64,000 bases of DNA, from positions 621,501 through 685,500 of the forward strand of contig AP017647.1 of the NCBI GenBank assembly GCA_003584625.1. Direction: 5' to 3'. A program made the translations under genes and the position numbers. The notes beneath the pieces were generated by a model. It saw nothing but the letters and a program-made list of their open reading frames with translations. It was not told the DNA's origin and searched no databases. This DNA is from Methanothermobacter sp. MT-2. Its GTDB lineage: Archaea > Methanobacteriota > Methanobacteria > Methanobacteriales > DSM-23052. Positions 26,434 through 37,685 of this stretch are shown here, piece by piece (the first letter of the stretch is position 1; each line of letters opens with the position of its first letter).

Positions 26434-27708
26434 ATGGAAATCATAGAATTTGAAGTTCATCAAATCAAAGAACTTGTGAAAAGATCCTCACCAAATATAG
26501 AGGAAGTAACCCAACCTGTTAAAACAATAATTGACGAAGTTCGGAAAAATGGTGATGAAGCCCTCAGAAAATTCACGAAAAAATTTGACGACACCGATAT
26601 CAAAGAATTTAAAGTCACCAGAGAAGAAATAGAGGAAAGCTACGAAAAAATAGATAACAAACTAAAAAATGCACTCAACATGGCCGCCGCGAACATCAGA
26701 AAATTCCACAGACTACAAATTCCAAACCAATGGCTCCGGGAGATAAACAAGGGTATAATAGCCGGTCAAATCATAAGACCAATCGAAAGCGTGGGCTGCT
26801 ACATACCAGGTGGAAGAGCTGTTTATCCTTCCACAGCCCTAATGACCATGATACCCGCAAAAATCGCCGGCGTCAAAAGGATAATCTGTTGCACCCCACC
26901 ACGCAAAGACGGATCTGTAAATGAAGCAACCATAGTAGCCGCTGATATGGCAGGTGCAAATGAAATATACAAGGTCGGAGGGGTTCAAGCCATAGCCGCC
27001 ATGGCCTACGGAACAAAAACCATAAAACCAGTTGATAAAATCGTCGGCCCAGGGAACATATTCGTAACAGCAGCCAAAAAATTAGTCTACGGAGACGTGG
27101 ACATCGACTTCATAGCAGGCCCCTCAGAAGTTCTGATAATAGCTGATAGGAATGCTAACCCAGAATATATAGCATTAGAGATGATCGCACAAGCCGAACA
27201 CGACCCTGAAGCGGCCTCTGTACTTGTAACACCATCAAGGGGTCTTGGAGAGAAAGTGTGTAAAATCTTAGAAGAGAAAATTAGATATGCTAAAAGGGGG
27301 AAGATCATAAAAGAGTCCCTCAAAAATCATGGTAAAATAATCATCGTAAAAGATCTTATGGAAGCGGTTCATTTCAGCAATGAATACGCTCCTGAGCATC
27401 TTATAATAATGACCAATGAACCTGAAAATCTATTAAATGAGATTGAAAATGCAGGTTCAATCTTCCTTGGAGAGTTAACACCAGTTTCTGCAGGAGATTA
27501 TGGTTCAGGAACCAACCATGTACTACCAACCAGCGGATGCGCCAGGATGTACTCTGGATTATCAACAGAATCCTTCCTGAAAAAACCCACAGTACAAATA
27601 TTATCAGAGGATGGTCTTAAAACCCTCAAAAACATTGTAATACCACTGGCAGAATATGAAGGACTCTATGCACACGCAGAATCCTTTAAAAAGAGACTTG
27701 CGAGGTGA
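26434..27708 (+). CDS. hisD: Histidinol dehydrogenase HisD
   Basis: Catalyses the last two oxidations of histidine synthesis, histidinol to histidine, with NAD and zinc. From the ATG at 26434 the protein has 424 residues, the family's usual length. Visible motifs are [49 protein letters not shown], and [15 protein letters not shown] with zinc-binding residues. An in-frame ATG at 26359, with its own AGGT signal, would add 25 residues that do not resemble the family. aspS follows after 5 bases. Confidence 0.93.
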   Translation: MEIIEFEVHQIKELVKRSSPNIEEVTQPVKTIIDEVRKNGDEALRKFTKKFDDTDIKEFKVTREEIEESYEKIDNKLKNALNMAAANIRKFHRLQIPNQWLREINKGIIAGQIIRPIESVGCYIPGGRAVYPSTALMTMIPAKIAGVKRIICCTPPRKDGSVNEATIVAADMAGANEIYKVGGVQAIAAMAYGTKTIKPVDKIVGPGNIFVTAAKKLVYGDVDIDFIAGPSEVLIIADRNANPEYIALEMIAQAEHDPEAASVLVTPSRGLGEKVCKILEEKIRYAKRGKIIKESLKNHGKIIIVKDLMEAVHFSNEYAPEHLIIMTNEPENLLNEIENAGSIFLGELTPVSAGDYGSGTNHVLPTSGCARMYSGLSTESFLKKPTVQILSEDGLKTLKNIVIPLAEYEGLYAHAESFKKRLAR

Positions 27709-27713
27709 ACACC

Positions 27714-29018
<1,305 letters not shown>

Positions 29019-29030
29019 AAGTGATTTTTG

Positions 29031-29660
29031 ATGATGGGTGCATCGACAAGGGAAGGGAAAGAAATTGCGGAAAAAAGTAGAGAAATCGTGAAAAAGCTTA
29101 TAAAAGACAAGATAAAAGGTTTATCCTCAGAGGAAACAGAGATTATAGAGAGGATCGTTCATTCAACAGCCGACCCAGAATATGCTGACATCATTAGAAT
29201 GAGTCCAGATTTCATACCAGCCACTATAAAAGCCTTAGAGGATTTTGAGGATATCCTAGTGGATGTTGAAATGGTTAAAGCAGGGATATCATACCAGGGA
29301 GAAATCAAATGTTATATAAATCATCCAACTGTTATAAAAATGGCAAAGGAACATGACATGACCAGGGCAGCGGCCGCGATGGAATACGCGAGCTCAAAGG
29401 ATTTCACCGGGGTTGTGGTGATTGGTAACGCCCCAACAGCACTCCTAAGAGTGATCCGATTAATAGGAGCTGGTATGGATGTTAAATCTGTTATAGGCGT
29501 GCCTGTTGGTTTTGTTGGGGCTGCTGAATCCAAGGAACTTCTTGCAAAGACTAACATACCACACCTTATAACTTCAGGTCCGAAGGGCGGGACTCCAGTT
29601 GCTGTCGCAGCCACCAACGCCCTAATAAACCTTACAAAGAGGAGAGGAGGGTTAAAATGA
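29031..29660 (+). CDS. cbiC: Cobalt-precorrin-8 methylmutase CbiC
   Basis: Moves the C-11 methyl group to C-12 in the anaerobic corrinoid pathway. The protein has about 209 residues. [16 protein letters not shown] carries the catalytic His; [36 protein letters not shown] and [13 protein letters not shown] are typical. The start is one of three adjacent codons (TTG 29028, ATG 29031, ATG 29034) after GTGAT; I chose the middle one. The stop overlaps the hemL start by ATGA. CbiC and HemL act in the same tetrapyrrole route, which explains the pairing. Confidence 0.93.
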   Translation: MMGASTREGKEIAEKSREIVKKLIKDKIKGLSSEETEIIERIVHSTADPEYADIIRMSPDFIPATIKALEDFEDILVDVEMVKAGISYQGEIKCYINHPTVIKMAKEHDMTRAAAAMEYASSKDFTGVVVIGNAPTALLRVIRLIGAGMDVKSVIGVPVGFVGAAESKELLAKTNIPHLITSGPKGGTPVAVAATNALINLTKRRGGLK

Positions 29661-30916
29661 TATCAAAGGATTTGTTTAAAGAAGCTTTAGAAGTTCTTCC
29701 GGGTGGTGTGAGCTCTCCAGTAAGAAGATTTGAACCATATCCTTTTTTCGCCGAAAAAGGTGAAGGTTGCATGCTCTATGACATGGATGGTAATCGTTAC
29801 ATAGACTATTGTTTAGCCTACGGCCCCCTAATACTTGGACATGCCCCAGCAAATGTTACAAGTGCAGTTTGTGAACAAATCAAAAAGGGGAGTACATATG
29901 GTACTCCAACCAAAGCCGAGGTTGAACTTGCAAAACTTGTCATAGAAAGAGTAGCATCTGTTGAAATGGTAAGATTTGTAAATTCTGGTACTGAGGCTAC
30001 AATGGCCGCTATAAGACTTGCAAGGGCGTTCACAGGAAAGGATAAAATAATTAAATTCGAGGGCGCGTATCATGGCGCACATGATTATGTCCTGGTAAAA
30101 CCTGGATCTGGCGCGGTATCAGCCCCTGATTCACCAGGCATACCCCCAGAAACGACAAAAAATACTATATCAGCACCCTTTAATGATGAAGAATCAATTA
30201 CCAGGATAATAGAAAAGGACGACAACATTGCAGCCATCCTAGTAGAACCTGTGATGGCGAATATAGGTTGTATAGAACCAGAAGACGGCTACCTAAAATT
30301 CTTGAGGAAAATAACCAGTGAAAATGATATGCTTTTAATATTTGATGAGGTTATCACAGGTTTCAGGTTGGCTCCTGGGGGTGCCCAGGAATATTATAAT
30401 ATAAAAGCAGACCTTGTAACCTATGGGAAGATTATAGGTGGCGGGTTCCCAATGGGCGCCCTAGCAGGTCCAAGAGAATTAATGGAGAACATATCACCTG
30501 CAGGTGACGTTTATCAGGCCGGAACATTCAATGGCAACCCTGTATCAGTAACTGCTGGTATAAGTATGCTTAATGCGCTGACAGACACCCTTTACAGGGA
30601 ACTGAACAGAAAAGGGGAAATGATAAGAGGCGGTATAAGAGATATTCTAGAGGATAACAGGTTAGAACTTCACCTGGCAGGACTATCTTCAATGTTCCAG
30701 GTTTACTTTACCCAAAGGGAAGTTAAAAGTTATGCTGATGCGAAAACAGCTGACATAGAAGCTTTCAAAAAATATTTCCATGGACTGCTAGAGGGTGGGG
30801 TGTTCATACCACCTTCACAATTTGAATGCTGTTTTATTTCAGCAGCCCATGAAATAGAAGATCTTGAGACAACATTAGAGGTGATGGAGGAATCCATTAA
30901 AGGGACTGTTAAGTAA
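29657..30916 (+). CDS. hemL: Glutamate-1-semialdehyde 2,1-aminomutase HemL
   Basis: Converts glutamate-1-semialdehyde to 5-aminolevulinate with pyridoxal phosphate, feeding haem, F430 and corrinoid synthesis. The 419-residue class III aminotransferase has [35 protein letters not shown] and the cofactor Lys in [14 protein letters not shown] (Lys258). It overlaps cbiC by four bases. Confidence 0.95.
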   Translation: MISKDLFKEALEVLPGGVSSPVRRFEPYPFFAEKGEGCMLYDMDGNRYIDYCLAYGPLILGHAPANVTSAVCEQIKKGSTYGTPTKAEVELAKLVIERVASVEMVRFVNSGTEATMAAIRLARAFTGKDKIIKFEGAYHGAHDYVLVKPGSGAVSAPDSPGIPPETTKNTISAPFNDEESITRIIEKDDNIAAILVEPVMANIGCIEPEDGYLKFLRKITSENDMLLIFDEVITGFRLAPGGAQEYYNIKADLVTYGKIIGGGFPMGALAGPRELMENISPAGDVYQAGTFNGNPVSVTAGISMLNALTDTLYRELNRKGEMIRGGIRDILEDNRLELHLAGLSSMFQVYFTQREVKSYADAKTADIEAFKKYFHGLLEGGVFIPPSQFECCFISAAHEIEDLETTLEVMEESIKGTVK

Positions 30917-30932
30917 ATCTTCACCTGGGAGC

Positions 30933-31628
30933 TTATTGTATAAGTTTCTCAAATCCTATGTAAGTTAAGAATTCTATAAGTGCATGTTGTGGGATTACAA
31001 TTATAGTGCCGCGGGCATTTTGCCTAACAACCTCATCTACTAGGCTCACATACTTGTCCCTATCCCGTGTAGCGTTGAGCAGGGCTTTCATGAGCGATTT
31101 AACCGCTTCCCCCCTACTATATCCACTCTTTTGTTCTTCTCTTAAGAATTCTATTGAGTTGCCTGAGATGTAACCTTCTCCCTCCACATATACTGGGCCT
31201 ATCCTTGCTAGGATGGCGTCAACAGCCTCTGGAGTTACTATGACTACGGCATCGGTTTTCTCACCAGTGTTATATTCCACTATTTCCTGGGCGATTTTCG
31301 CACCCTTTTCAGTATCTTTTTCCCAGAGCGCATCATGCAAGTACCATTTATCCACGCCTGTAGCCTTCAAGGATGGTGGCGGTGTTGCTGTTGGATGGGC
31401 CATCTGCCCTGGATAGATGGATTTTATATCTGTTATATTCCCATTGTCCAGTTTTATTATGAATGCCATGTCAACTGCTCCTATTCCTGGTCTTGGTTCG
31501 CTTGGATCAACACATAAAAGGAGCACGCTTTTTTTCCCCATCATCACATTCTGGGGATTTTTTATATGTGTATATGCGAAGAGGATGATAACTGCCAGTA
31601 GTATTATGATGATTATTTTCTTCTTCAT
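30933..31628 (-). CDS. DUF4012-like membrane-anchored protein
   Basis: A 231-residue protein with an N-terminal Lys-rich segment and one transmembrane helix (about residues 4-20), then an extracytoplasmic domain. The stretch SVLLLCVDPSEPRPGIGAVD and the later DAVVIVTPEAVDAILARIGPV resemble DUF4012 / LytR-CpsA-Psr-like proteins, which are linked to envelope polymers. It is convergent with hemL (16-base gap). Function is unproven; a cell-wall role in a pseudomurein-walled archaeon is a guess. Confidence 0.7.
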   Translation of the reverse strand: MKKKIIIIILLAVIILFAYTHIKNPQNVMMGKKSVLLLCVDPSEPRPGIGAVDMAFIIKLDNGNITDIKSIYPGQMAHPTATPPPSLKATGVDKWYLHDALWEKDTEKGAKIAQEIVEYNTGEKTDAVVIVTPEAVDAILARIGPVYVEGEGYISGNSIEFLREEQKSGYSRGEAVKSLMKALLNATRDRDKYVSLVDEVVRQNARGTIIVIPQHALIEFLTYIGFEKLIQ

Positions 31629-31697
31629 GAAATGATTTTTTTTATACTCCTTAAATATAAATAATCCTTGAGTCTAGAAATTACTAATGGAGATTCT

Positions 31698-32444
31698 ATG
31701 ATTTTATCATGTTTAGGGGGCTTTTTTGTGGTGGTTGTCGCGGCGGGTGTTGGTGAAAACAAGAATATAGAAGTGGCGGCGGATAATGTGGATTTTAAGG
31801 TTATTTTATCCTATTCAGAGGATGAATTTATTAATATGATACGTGAGGGTTTTGCTGATGCATATGTGAGAGGTTCACTAGGCTCAACCCATATAATAAA
31901 AGAATTGAGGAAGATGGGGGATTTGAAAAGGGCATCCTACATAGAATTGGATGATCATAAATTTTTACTCGCCCCCGTAGGTATAGATGAAGGATTCACA
32001 ATAGATGACAAAATTAAAATAATCGAGTATTTTTCCAAGTTCATGGAAAAGATAGGCCTCAAGGGTACTATAGCGGTTATTTCAGGTGGCAGACCCCAGG
32101 ATATTGGAAGAGCCCCACAAATCGACAAATCAATCAAAGAAGCTGAAAAGTTAACATCAATGATAAAAGATAAATATGATATAAAACACTATTATATTCT
32201 GATAGAAGATGCCATAGAAGATAAACGTGATCTGATTCTAGCCCCGGATGGTATAACAGGAAACTTGATATTCAGGAGTCTTGTGTTAGTCGGATCAGCT
32301 AAAAGTCATGGGGCTATAACCCTTGGGATAGATCCTATTTTTATTGATACTTCAAGGGCCCAAACTATCAAGGGTTATGAGAGGGCGTTGAAATTCGCAT
32401 ATAAACTTGCCAGGATGAAAGGGGATGTGAAATGTCATTCCTAA
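31698..32444 (+). CDS. mtxX: MtxX, methanogenesis marker protein 4 (phosphate-acyltransferase-like)
   Basis: A 248-residue protein of the MtxX family, found only in methanogens and related to phosphate acetyl/butyryltransferases. Features are [14 protein letters not shown] near the N-terminus, [26 protein letters not shown] and [24 protein letters not shown]. The biochemical role is not established. The ATG at 31698 has GGAGA just upstream; an in-frame TTG at 31668 is less likely. It overlaps uppS by 13 bases. Confidence 0.85.
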   Translation: MILSCLGGFFVVVVAAGVGENKNIEVAADNVDFKVILSYSEDEFINMIREGFADAYVRGSLGSTHIIKELRKMGDLKRASYIELDDHKFLLAPVGIDEGFTIDDKIKIIEYFSKFMEKIGLKGTIAVISGGRPQDIGRAPQIDKSIKEAEKLTSMIKDKYDIKHYYILIEDAIEDKRDLILAPDGITGNLIFRSLVLVGSAKSHGAITLGIDPIFIDTSRAQTIKGYERALKFAYKLARMKGDVKCHS

Positions 32445-33199
32445 AACCAATATACAAATTATATGAATGGTACATTCTAAGGAACCTGAAAAAAGAGAAG
32501 ATGCCAAGGCACGTAGCCATAATAATGGATGGCAACAGACGCTACTCAAGATTACAAGGTAGTGAAAATCCTATTAAAGGCCATGAAATGGGTATTAAAA
32601 CCCTTGAAAAGGTGTTGGATTGGTGTATAGACCTTGGAATAGAAATTGTAACAGTATATGCCTTTTCCACCGAAAACTTTAAACGCTCCAAAAGGGAAGT
32701 GGAAGGCCTTATGAAATTGTTCGAGAAAAACTTTAAAAGGGTGGCGAAGAACAAAAAAGTCCATGAGAATCGTGTGAGGATTAAAGCAGTCGGCAACTTA
32801 GACCTTTTACCCGAGAATGTGAAGGAGGCTATTAGAATAGCTGAAAAAGCCACTGAAGAATATGATGATAGGCTTCTTAATATCGCTATAGGATATGATG
32901 GGCGCCTAGAAATAGTTGACGCCACCAAAAAGATAGCCCATATGGTTAAGAGGGGTGAACTCGACCCAGATGATATCAATGAAGATGTTATAAATAACAA
33001 CCTTTACACGGCAGGGTTGGAAGACCCAAACCTTATCATAAGGACGAGTGGAGAGGAGAGATTAAGCGGATTCTTACTCTGGCAATCATCATACTCCGAA
33101 CTCTACTTCTGCGACAGTCTATGGCCAGAATTCAGGAAAGTGGACTTTTTAAGGGCTCTGAGATCATATCAGCAGCGTGAGAGAAGATTCGGGATTTAA
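32432..33199 (+). CDS. uppS: Cis-prenyltransferase (undecaprenyl diphosphate synthase family)
   Basis: Extends isoprenoid diphosphates in cis to make the lipid carrier for glycan assembly. The 255-residue protein has the catalytic [17 protein letters not shown] (Asp within MDGNRR), [14 protein letters not shown], and [25 protein letters not shown]. It overlaps mtxX upstream, and its stop overlaps the tatD-like ATG (TAATG). In Methanobacteriales it would serve pseudomurein and glycoprotein synthesis. Confidence 0.93.
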   Translation: MSFLKPIYKLYEWYILRNLKKEKMPRHVAIIMDGNRRYSRLQGSENPIKGHEMGIKTLEKVLDWCIDLGIEIVTVYAFSTENFKRSKREVEGLMKLFEKNFKRVAKNKKVHENRVRIKAVGNLDLLPENVKEAIRIAEKATEEYDDRLLNIAIGYDGRLEIVDATKKIAHMVKRGELDPDDINEDVINNNLYTAGLEDPNLIIRTSGEERLSGFLLWQSSYSELYFCDSLWPEFRKVDFLRALRSYQQRERRFGI

Positions 33200-33972
33200 T
33201 GTGGGGGGATGATAAAATAATAGATATACACTGCCACATAAACTTCAAAGATTTTAACAAAGACAGAGAAGAAGTTATAAAACGGGCAAAAAAGAAACTA
33301 ACAGCCATCATAGACTCCGGAGTCGGTTTAGGGGGTGTGAGGAGATCCATCAGATTATCAGAAGAACACAGGCACTTCATATACTCCACCCTAGGTTTGC
33401 ACCCGGTAAACGCGGCTAAAATAGAACACAACGCCTTAGAAGATCTTATAAGGGAGATAGAAGAGAATATAGAAAATGCAGTGGCTGTTGGAGAAAGTGG
33501 ACTGGACTTCCACCATACCAGAGACTTGGAAGGTCGCAGAAAACAAGAAAAAATATTCAGACTATTCATAAAACTTGCAATCGAATACGAACTCCCACTC
33601 ATCATACATGCAAGAGACAGCGAAAAACAAGCCCTAAAAATCATAAAAGAACACCCACTAGAAGACGCCATATTCCACTGTTACAGTGGCAACCTAGAAA
33701 CAGCATCCCAGATCCAAGAAGAAGGATACTACCTCTCATTTTCCACCATGATATGCTTCATAGACCACCACCAACAATTAATCAAAAATTTACCACTCAA
33801 AAACATTCTAACAGAAACCGACAGCCCATACCTATCCCCATTCAAGGGCAAAAGGAACGAACCATCATTCATAGAAGAAAACCTGAAAAAAATGGCCGAA
33901 ATAAAAAATATAAACATGACAGAAGTTGACAAAATAACAGAAAAAAATGCGAAAAAAGTATTCGGGATATGA
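33199..33972 (+). CDS. TatD-family metal-dependent hydrolase
   Basis: A 257-residue TIM-barrel hydrolase with metal ligands IIDIHCHINF (HxH), AVGESGLDFHH (Glu), LIIHARDS (His), IFHCYSGN (His) and TETDSPYLSP (Asp). Family members are DNases or phosphoesterases. The start overlaps the uppS stop, which indicates co-translation. It clusters closer to the archaeal TatD-like branch than to RNA-linked YchF partners, but the substrate is unknown. Confidence 0.88.
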   Translation: MWGDDKIIDIHCHINFKDFNKDREEVIKRAKKKLTAIIDSGVGLGGVRRSIRLSEEHRHFIYSTLGLHPVNAAKIEHNALEDLIREIEENIENAVAVGESGLDFHHTRDLEGRRKQEKIFRLFIKLAIEYELPLIIHARDSEKQALKIIKEHPLEDAIFHCYSGNLETASQIQEEGYYLSFSTMICFIDHHQQLIKNLPLKNILTETDSPYLSPFKGKRNEPSFIEENLKKMAEIKNINMTEVDKITEKNAKKVFGI

Positions 33973-34035
33973 TCATCCCACCTTCAACTTCTTATCACTG
34001 CTAAATCCCAAATCCTTGCAAAGTTGAAGGGCACT

Positions 34036-34398
34036 TCACTTTTTCAAAATTTCTTTAGCCGCTATCAAAGCATTTATAGCAGCTGGAAACCCAGCATATA
34101 CCGACATTTGTATTATTGTCTCTATTATCTCCTCCCTAGTACAACCAGCATTAACAGCACCACGTATATGACTCTTAAGCTGCGAAGTGGCGCTTCCAAG
34201 GGTTGTTAAAGCAGCGATAGTTATAAGCTCCCTGGTTTTAAGATCAAGACCTCCACGGGAATATATCTCACCATAAGGGAACTCTGCAACAATACGCGCA
34301 AAATCAGGCGCTATATCCTCCAACTCCCCTTTAAGCTCCTCATAAGAATCCCTATTAATCTCATATAATATCCTCAAACCTCTCTCATACCTGTCCAT
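34036..34398 (-). CDS. Carboxymuconolactone decarboxylase/AhpD-like protein
   Basis: A 120-residue helical protein of the CMD family: [27 protein letters not shown] and [34 protein letters not shown]. The family covers gamma-carboxymuconolactone decarboxylases and AhpD-type peroxidatic proteins. This copy has a single Cys (in GCTREE) where AhpD has CxxC, so peroxidase activity is doubtful. The ATG at 34398 follows GGAGGT. It is convergent to the tatD gene and divergent from the riboflavin gene. Confidence 0.9.
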   Translation of the reverse strand: MDRYERGLRILYEINRDSYEELKGELEDIAPDFARIVAEFPYGEIYSRGGLDLKTRELITIAALTTLGSATSQLKSHIRGAVNAGCTREEIIETIIQMSVYAGFPAAINALIAAKEILKK

Positions 34399-34463
34399 AA
34401 CTTTATACCTCCAAATCAAATAGAATATATCATCACATAATAACTTTGGGGGTGGACAATAAA

Positions 34464-35123
34464 TTGAAACCCTATGTTATATTAAACGCTGCCATGACAC
34501 TTGACGGTAAAATAGCAACCCACACCGGAAGCTCGGAAATATCAGGAAAAGAAGACCTTATAAGAGTCCATAAACTAAGAAGAGAATGTGACGCTATAAT
34601 GGTAGGAATAAACACAGTACTCATAGACAACCCCAGACTAACAATACACAAGATAAAAGCAGACAAATCAGAAAACCCCACAAGAATAGTTGTCGACAGC
34701 AAAGCAAGAACACCCCCAAATTCCAGAATACTCAACAAAGAAGCCCCCACAATAATAGCAATCTCCAAAAACGCCCCAAAAGAAAGAATCAGAAAACTAT
34801 CACAAAAAGCCAAAATCATCACCACCGGCAACAAAAAAGTAAACCTGAAAAAATTAATGGCCGAACTAAAAAAGATGGGTATAAAAAAACTAATGCTAGA
34901 AGGCGGTTCAACCCTAAACTTCTCCATGCTCAAAGAAGGCCTCGTAGATGAAGTAAGAGTCGCTATAGCGCCTATGATAGTAGGTGGAGTTAAAGCAAAA
35001 ACACTAGTAGGCGGCCAAGGCATACCCTATATGAAAGATGCGATAAAACTACAACTCAAAAAATACCACACCCTAGGAAAAGACCTCATACTAGAATACA
35101 AAGTCCTAAAAGCCCAAAAATAG
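34464..35123 (+). CDS. Diaminohydroxyphosphoribosylaminopyrimidine reductase (archaeal RibD C-terminal/RIB7 type)
   Basis: Reduces the ribosylamino-pyrimidine phosphate intermediate of riboflavin (and F420/FAD precursor) synthesis with NAD(P)H. The 219-residue protein has [48 protein letters not shown] and [13 protein letters not shown]. The TTG at 34464 has GGGGTGGA about 8 bases upstream, whereas a TTG at 34446 would precede that signal. It is followed after 13 bases by a DUF483 gene. Confidence 0.93.
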   Translation: MKPYVILNAAMTLDGKIATHTGSSEISGKEDLIRVHKLRRECDAIMVGINTVLIDNPRLTIHKIKADKSENPTRIVVDSKARTPPNSRILNKEAPTIIAISKNAPKERIRKLSQKAKIITTGNKKVNLKKLMAELKKMGIKKLMLEGGSTLNFSMLKEGLVDEVRVAIAPMIVGGVKAKTLVGGQGIPYMKDAIKLQLKKYHTLGKDLILEYKVLKAQK

Positions 35124-35136
35124 GGGGAAGACCATA

Positions 35137-35712
35137 TTGCTCGAGGAAATCTACAAGAAAATAATCAAATTAAGAGAAAACAACTGCCAGGACGGCCCTA
35201 AAAGCATCTGTCGCGTGGATGAGTTCTACTTCAGCCAATTAATGGCCCGCTTAGAAAAAGAGATAGAAATCGTCAACAGATATAATCCCCCAACAAGACC
35301 CGCCCTAGACCCGCTCGTATCCACAGAACTTGGAATCTACCGGGGCGACGACTACCAGATAGGCCGACTACTAGGCTATCCAGAATGTTGCATGAAAAGC
35401 TTTTCAGAAGAGACAAGATTCGCAATAGACAAAAAACACCTAAAAGAATTAGAAGAAATGGAATTTCCAGAAGACGCATATGCACTTATACTACCATCAG
35501 GTTTCATACCCTGCAGTTTAAAATGTCCAAAAGCATGGGAAAATAAACTAATAGCCTACGTAAACCCCAGGGAATACCAGATGATACTAGAACTTGAAGA
35601 GGAGCTTAAAAGGGAACTTCCACACTTCCATCTAGGCTACAACGAATATTATGAGAAACTCCCAATCAAAAAAAAGAGGATAGTTAAATCTTCCTCCACA
35701 GATAGACTATGA
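35137..35712 (+). CDS. DUF483 family protein
   Basis: A 191-residue protein of a methanogen-centred family of unknown function. Cys-rich stretches GPKSICRVDEFYF, LLGYPECCMKS and GFIPCSLKCPKAW give about six Cys that could bind metal. TTG start, with AGGGGGAAG upstream. It lies 13 bases after the riboflavin reductase gene. Its last 29 bases overlap the convergent dedA gene. Confidence 0.8.
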   Translation: MLEEIYKKIIKLRENNCQDGPKSICRVDEFYFSQLMARLEKEIEIVNRYNPPTRPALDPLVSTELGIYRGDDYQIGRLLGYPECCMKSFSEETRFAIDKKHLKELEEMEFPEDAYALILPSGFIPCSLKCPKAWENKLIAYVNPREYQMILELEEELKRELPHFHLGYNEYYEKLPIKKKRIVKSSSTDRL

Positions 35713-36280
35713 GCAAAACCAATCCTATGATAACAGCATAATCAAGCAGATGAAATATGGATTCTACAGTCGACCAGTTAGGACCCAAATTGTATCCAAT
35801 ATATGTTAAGGCGAAACACCATGGCACGGATCCCAAGAAGGTGTAGATTGTGAACCTTTTCAAGTCCATTTCTGCTATCCCAGCTGGTAATGAGATGAAT
35901 GTACGTATAACAGGAAGAACCCTTGAGATTAGAACCGCCTCATGACCATACTTTGCAAACCACTCTTCTGCCATTTCAAGCTTTTTCTCTGTGATGAGAA
36001 TATACCTACCATATTTTTCAAGGAATGGTCTGCCACCATAAAATCCCACAAGATAAGCTATCCATGAGCCTATAAGGTTTCCTAGAGCCCCTATAAATGT
36101 GACCCCAAAGATGCTCATACCCCCCTTCCATGCTACATATCCACTAAACGGCATTATAACCTCACTAGGCAATGGGATGCATGCACTCTCAAGGACCATA
36201 CATATAAAAACTCCAAAGTATCCTGTTTCCTGGATGAACCCAATAACAATATTACTCAAATACTCTACAATACCAAACAT
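35684..36280 (-). CDS. DedA-family membrane protein
   Basis: A 198-residue integral membrane protein of the DedA/VTT family. ESACIPLPSEVIMPFSGYVA, IGALGNLIGSWIAYLVGFYGGRPFLEKYG and ISRVLPVIRTFISLPAGIAEM are the conserved loops. Members act in membrane homeostasis, and recent work ascribes lipid-carrier (C55-P-like) flipping to some. That would fit the nearby cis-prenyltransferase only loosely. Convergent overlap of 29 bases with DUF483. Confidence 0.9.
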   Translation of the reverse strand: MFGIVEYLSNIVIGFIQETGYFGVFICMVLESACIPLPSEVIMPFSGYVAWKGGMSIFGVTFIGALGNLIGSWIAYLVGFYGGRPFLEKYGRYILITEKKLEMAEEWFAKYGHEAVLISRVLPVIRTFISLPAGIAEMDLKRFTIYTFLGSVPWCFALTYIGYNLGPNWSTVESIFHLLDYAVIIGLVLLIVYLWRKI

Positions 36281-36399
36281 CAGCCCCCTCTTTTATCCAA
36301 CATCCAATATATATTTTATTAGATAACAAATGATAAGGTTAGAATTGGCCAAAGGAAGAAATAGGATAAGCATCCTATTCCAGAGAAGAGGTTCTGGTC

Positions 36400-37085
36400 A
36401 AAGCCCTCAAAAGAGCTGAAGAAGGATAAGAAAGTAGGTAACTTGAGATACAAGACTTCCCCCCCCAAATTCCTTCAAAGGTCCTAAATTTCAACCAAAG
36501 TGGCTTCAAACTGAACAGAAACAGACTTTCACTCCCAAATGTTGGCAAAGTCAAAGTAGCCCCCCCATGACAGTCAAAAATGAAGGGAGTAATAGTGAAA
36601 AAGAGTAAAAGCGGGAAATGTTTCGCAATCTTTCAAATTGAACCGATCATCACTCACCATCTGGCAAAATCATAAGCCTTGACATCGATAAAACCGACTA
36701 CCGTATTGACTGTGATGGTGTAACACTCGAAAATCCTCTATTTTTCGACAAGACAATAAAGAAGATAAAAGAAAGCGCGAAAGCAATTTGACAAGGAAGG
36801 GTTCAAAAAAAAGGGAGAAAGCAAAAAGGAAAGTATGCCAAGCTTTTTACGAGAAGCTCGAAAAAAACCAGAGAAACAACTTCCTCCACAAACTCTTCCA
36901 TTACCACATTGACAAATACAACGTAATACTCCTCGAAAAATTGGATATCAGAAAAAAGGCCAAGGAACAGTAGTACGCTGAACAGGCACGCTCTTAATTC
37001 TTCCTAGAGTAAATTTTTCAGCATACTCTTCTATAAGGCTGAATGAGCCGGTAGACAAATTGTAGATTCCCATTAGAAATCGTCA
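36400..37085 (+). pseudogene. tnpB: Decayed IS605/IS1341-type tnpB (orfB transposase) remnant
   Basis: Pieces of TnpB can be read in order but in three frames: SGFKLNRNRLSLPNVGKVKV (from 36499), MKGVIVKKSKSGKCFAIFQIE (from 36580), GKIISLDIDKTDY..ENPLFFDK (from 36663), KGSKKREKAKRKV..VILLEKLDIRKKA (to 36973) and LNRHALNSS..YKAE..AGRQIVDS (from 36978). These cover the RuvC-I Asp and the RuvC-II Glu. At least three frameshifts and several in-frame stops are present, and the zinc-ribbon and RuvC-III end are missing. Two C7-C8 runs (36459, 36560) lie within it. No TnpA or clear ends are visible. Confidence 0.85.
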
Positions 37086-37090
37086 AATCA

Positions 37091-37495
37091 TTGCTTGGGG
37101 AAGATATCCATGTTAACACACTAAAGAGTGAAGTTTACAGAGCCAAACCTCTAGGTGATCCTGGAGACGTTTTTAAGTTAGCTGTGCATTTAACAGCATT
37201 GGCTATAATAGGGGTTGTTATGCCAAAGGAACCTGAAAATTTGGAGGAAGAATACAAGACTGTAAGGGATAGAAACTTAAAATTTATTGGTGTTCCACTT
37301 ATTTTTGTGGTAATATCCTATATTATGGGTCATTATGGGTGGATGATGGGGATTATCATTATTACTATAATTATACATTATGCTGATTCAAAATTTCATT
37401 ATTGGAACCTTGAAAAAAACTGGTTCTACCCCCCTAAACACCAGTTAGAGCAATTTTTTCAGTGGATGTACATGTATATTACAAGGTCGGTTTAA
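37091..37495 (+). CDS. Hypothetical membrane protein, possibly truncated at an IS scar
   Basis: A 134-residue frame starting with TTG directly where tnpB homology ends. It has two or three hydrophobic segments (about residues 28-45 and 66-92) and an aromatic-rich C-terminus. No ribosome binding site is convincing, so this is probably the 3' part of an older gene whose start was lost at the insertion. I do not recognise the family. The 190 bases after it hold a C7 run (37553) and no gene. Confidence 0.45.
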   Translation: MLGEDIHVNTLKSEVYRAKPLGDPGDVFKLAVHLTALAIIGVVMPKEPENLEEEYKTVRDRNLKFIGVPLIFVVISYIMGHYGWMMGIIIITIIIHYADSKFHYWNLEKNWFYPPKHQLEQFFQWMYMYITRSV

Positions 37496-37685
37496 GGCTG
37501 GATTCAAAGAAAGTTTATGCAATTTGATTTTTAACTTTCCGTTGCTGTTAAACCCCCCCATTGCAGTGTGTTCACTTCAGATGTATTTTTTTGGTTATCC
37601 ATGGATTATTGGATTGTGTTGAACATTTTTTCATGGTGGATTTGTCCCCATTGATGGAAGAGTCACATGAACCATTTGGAGTTTA

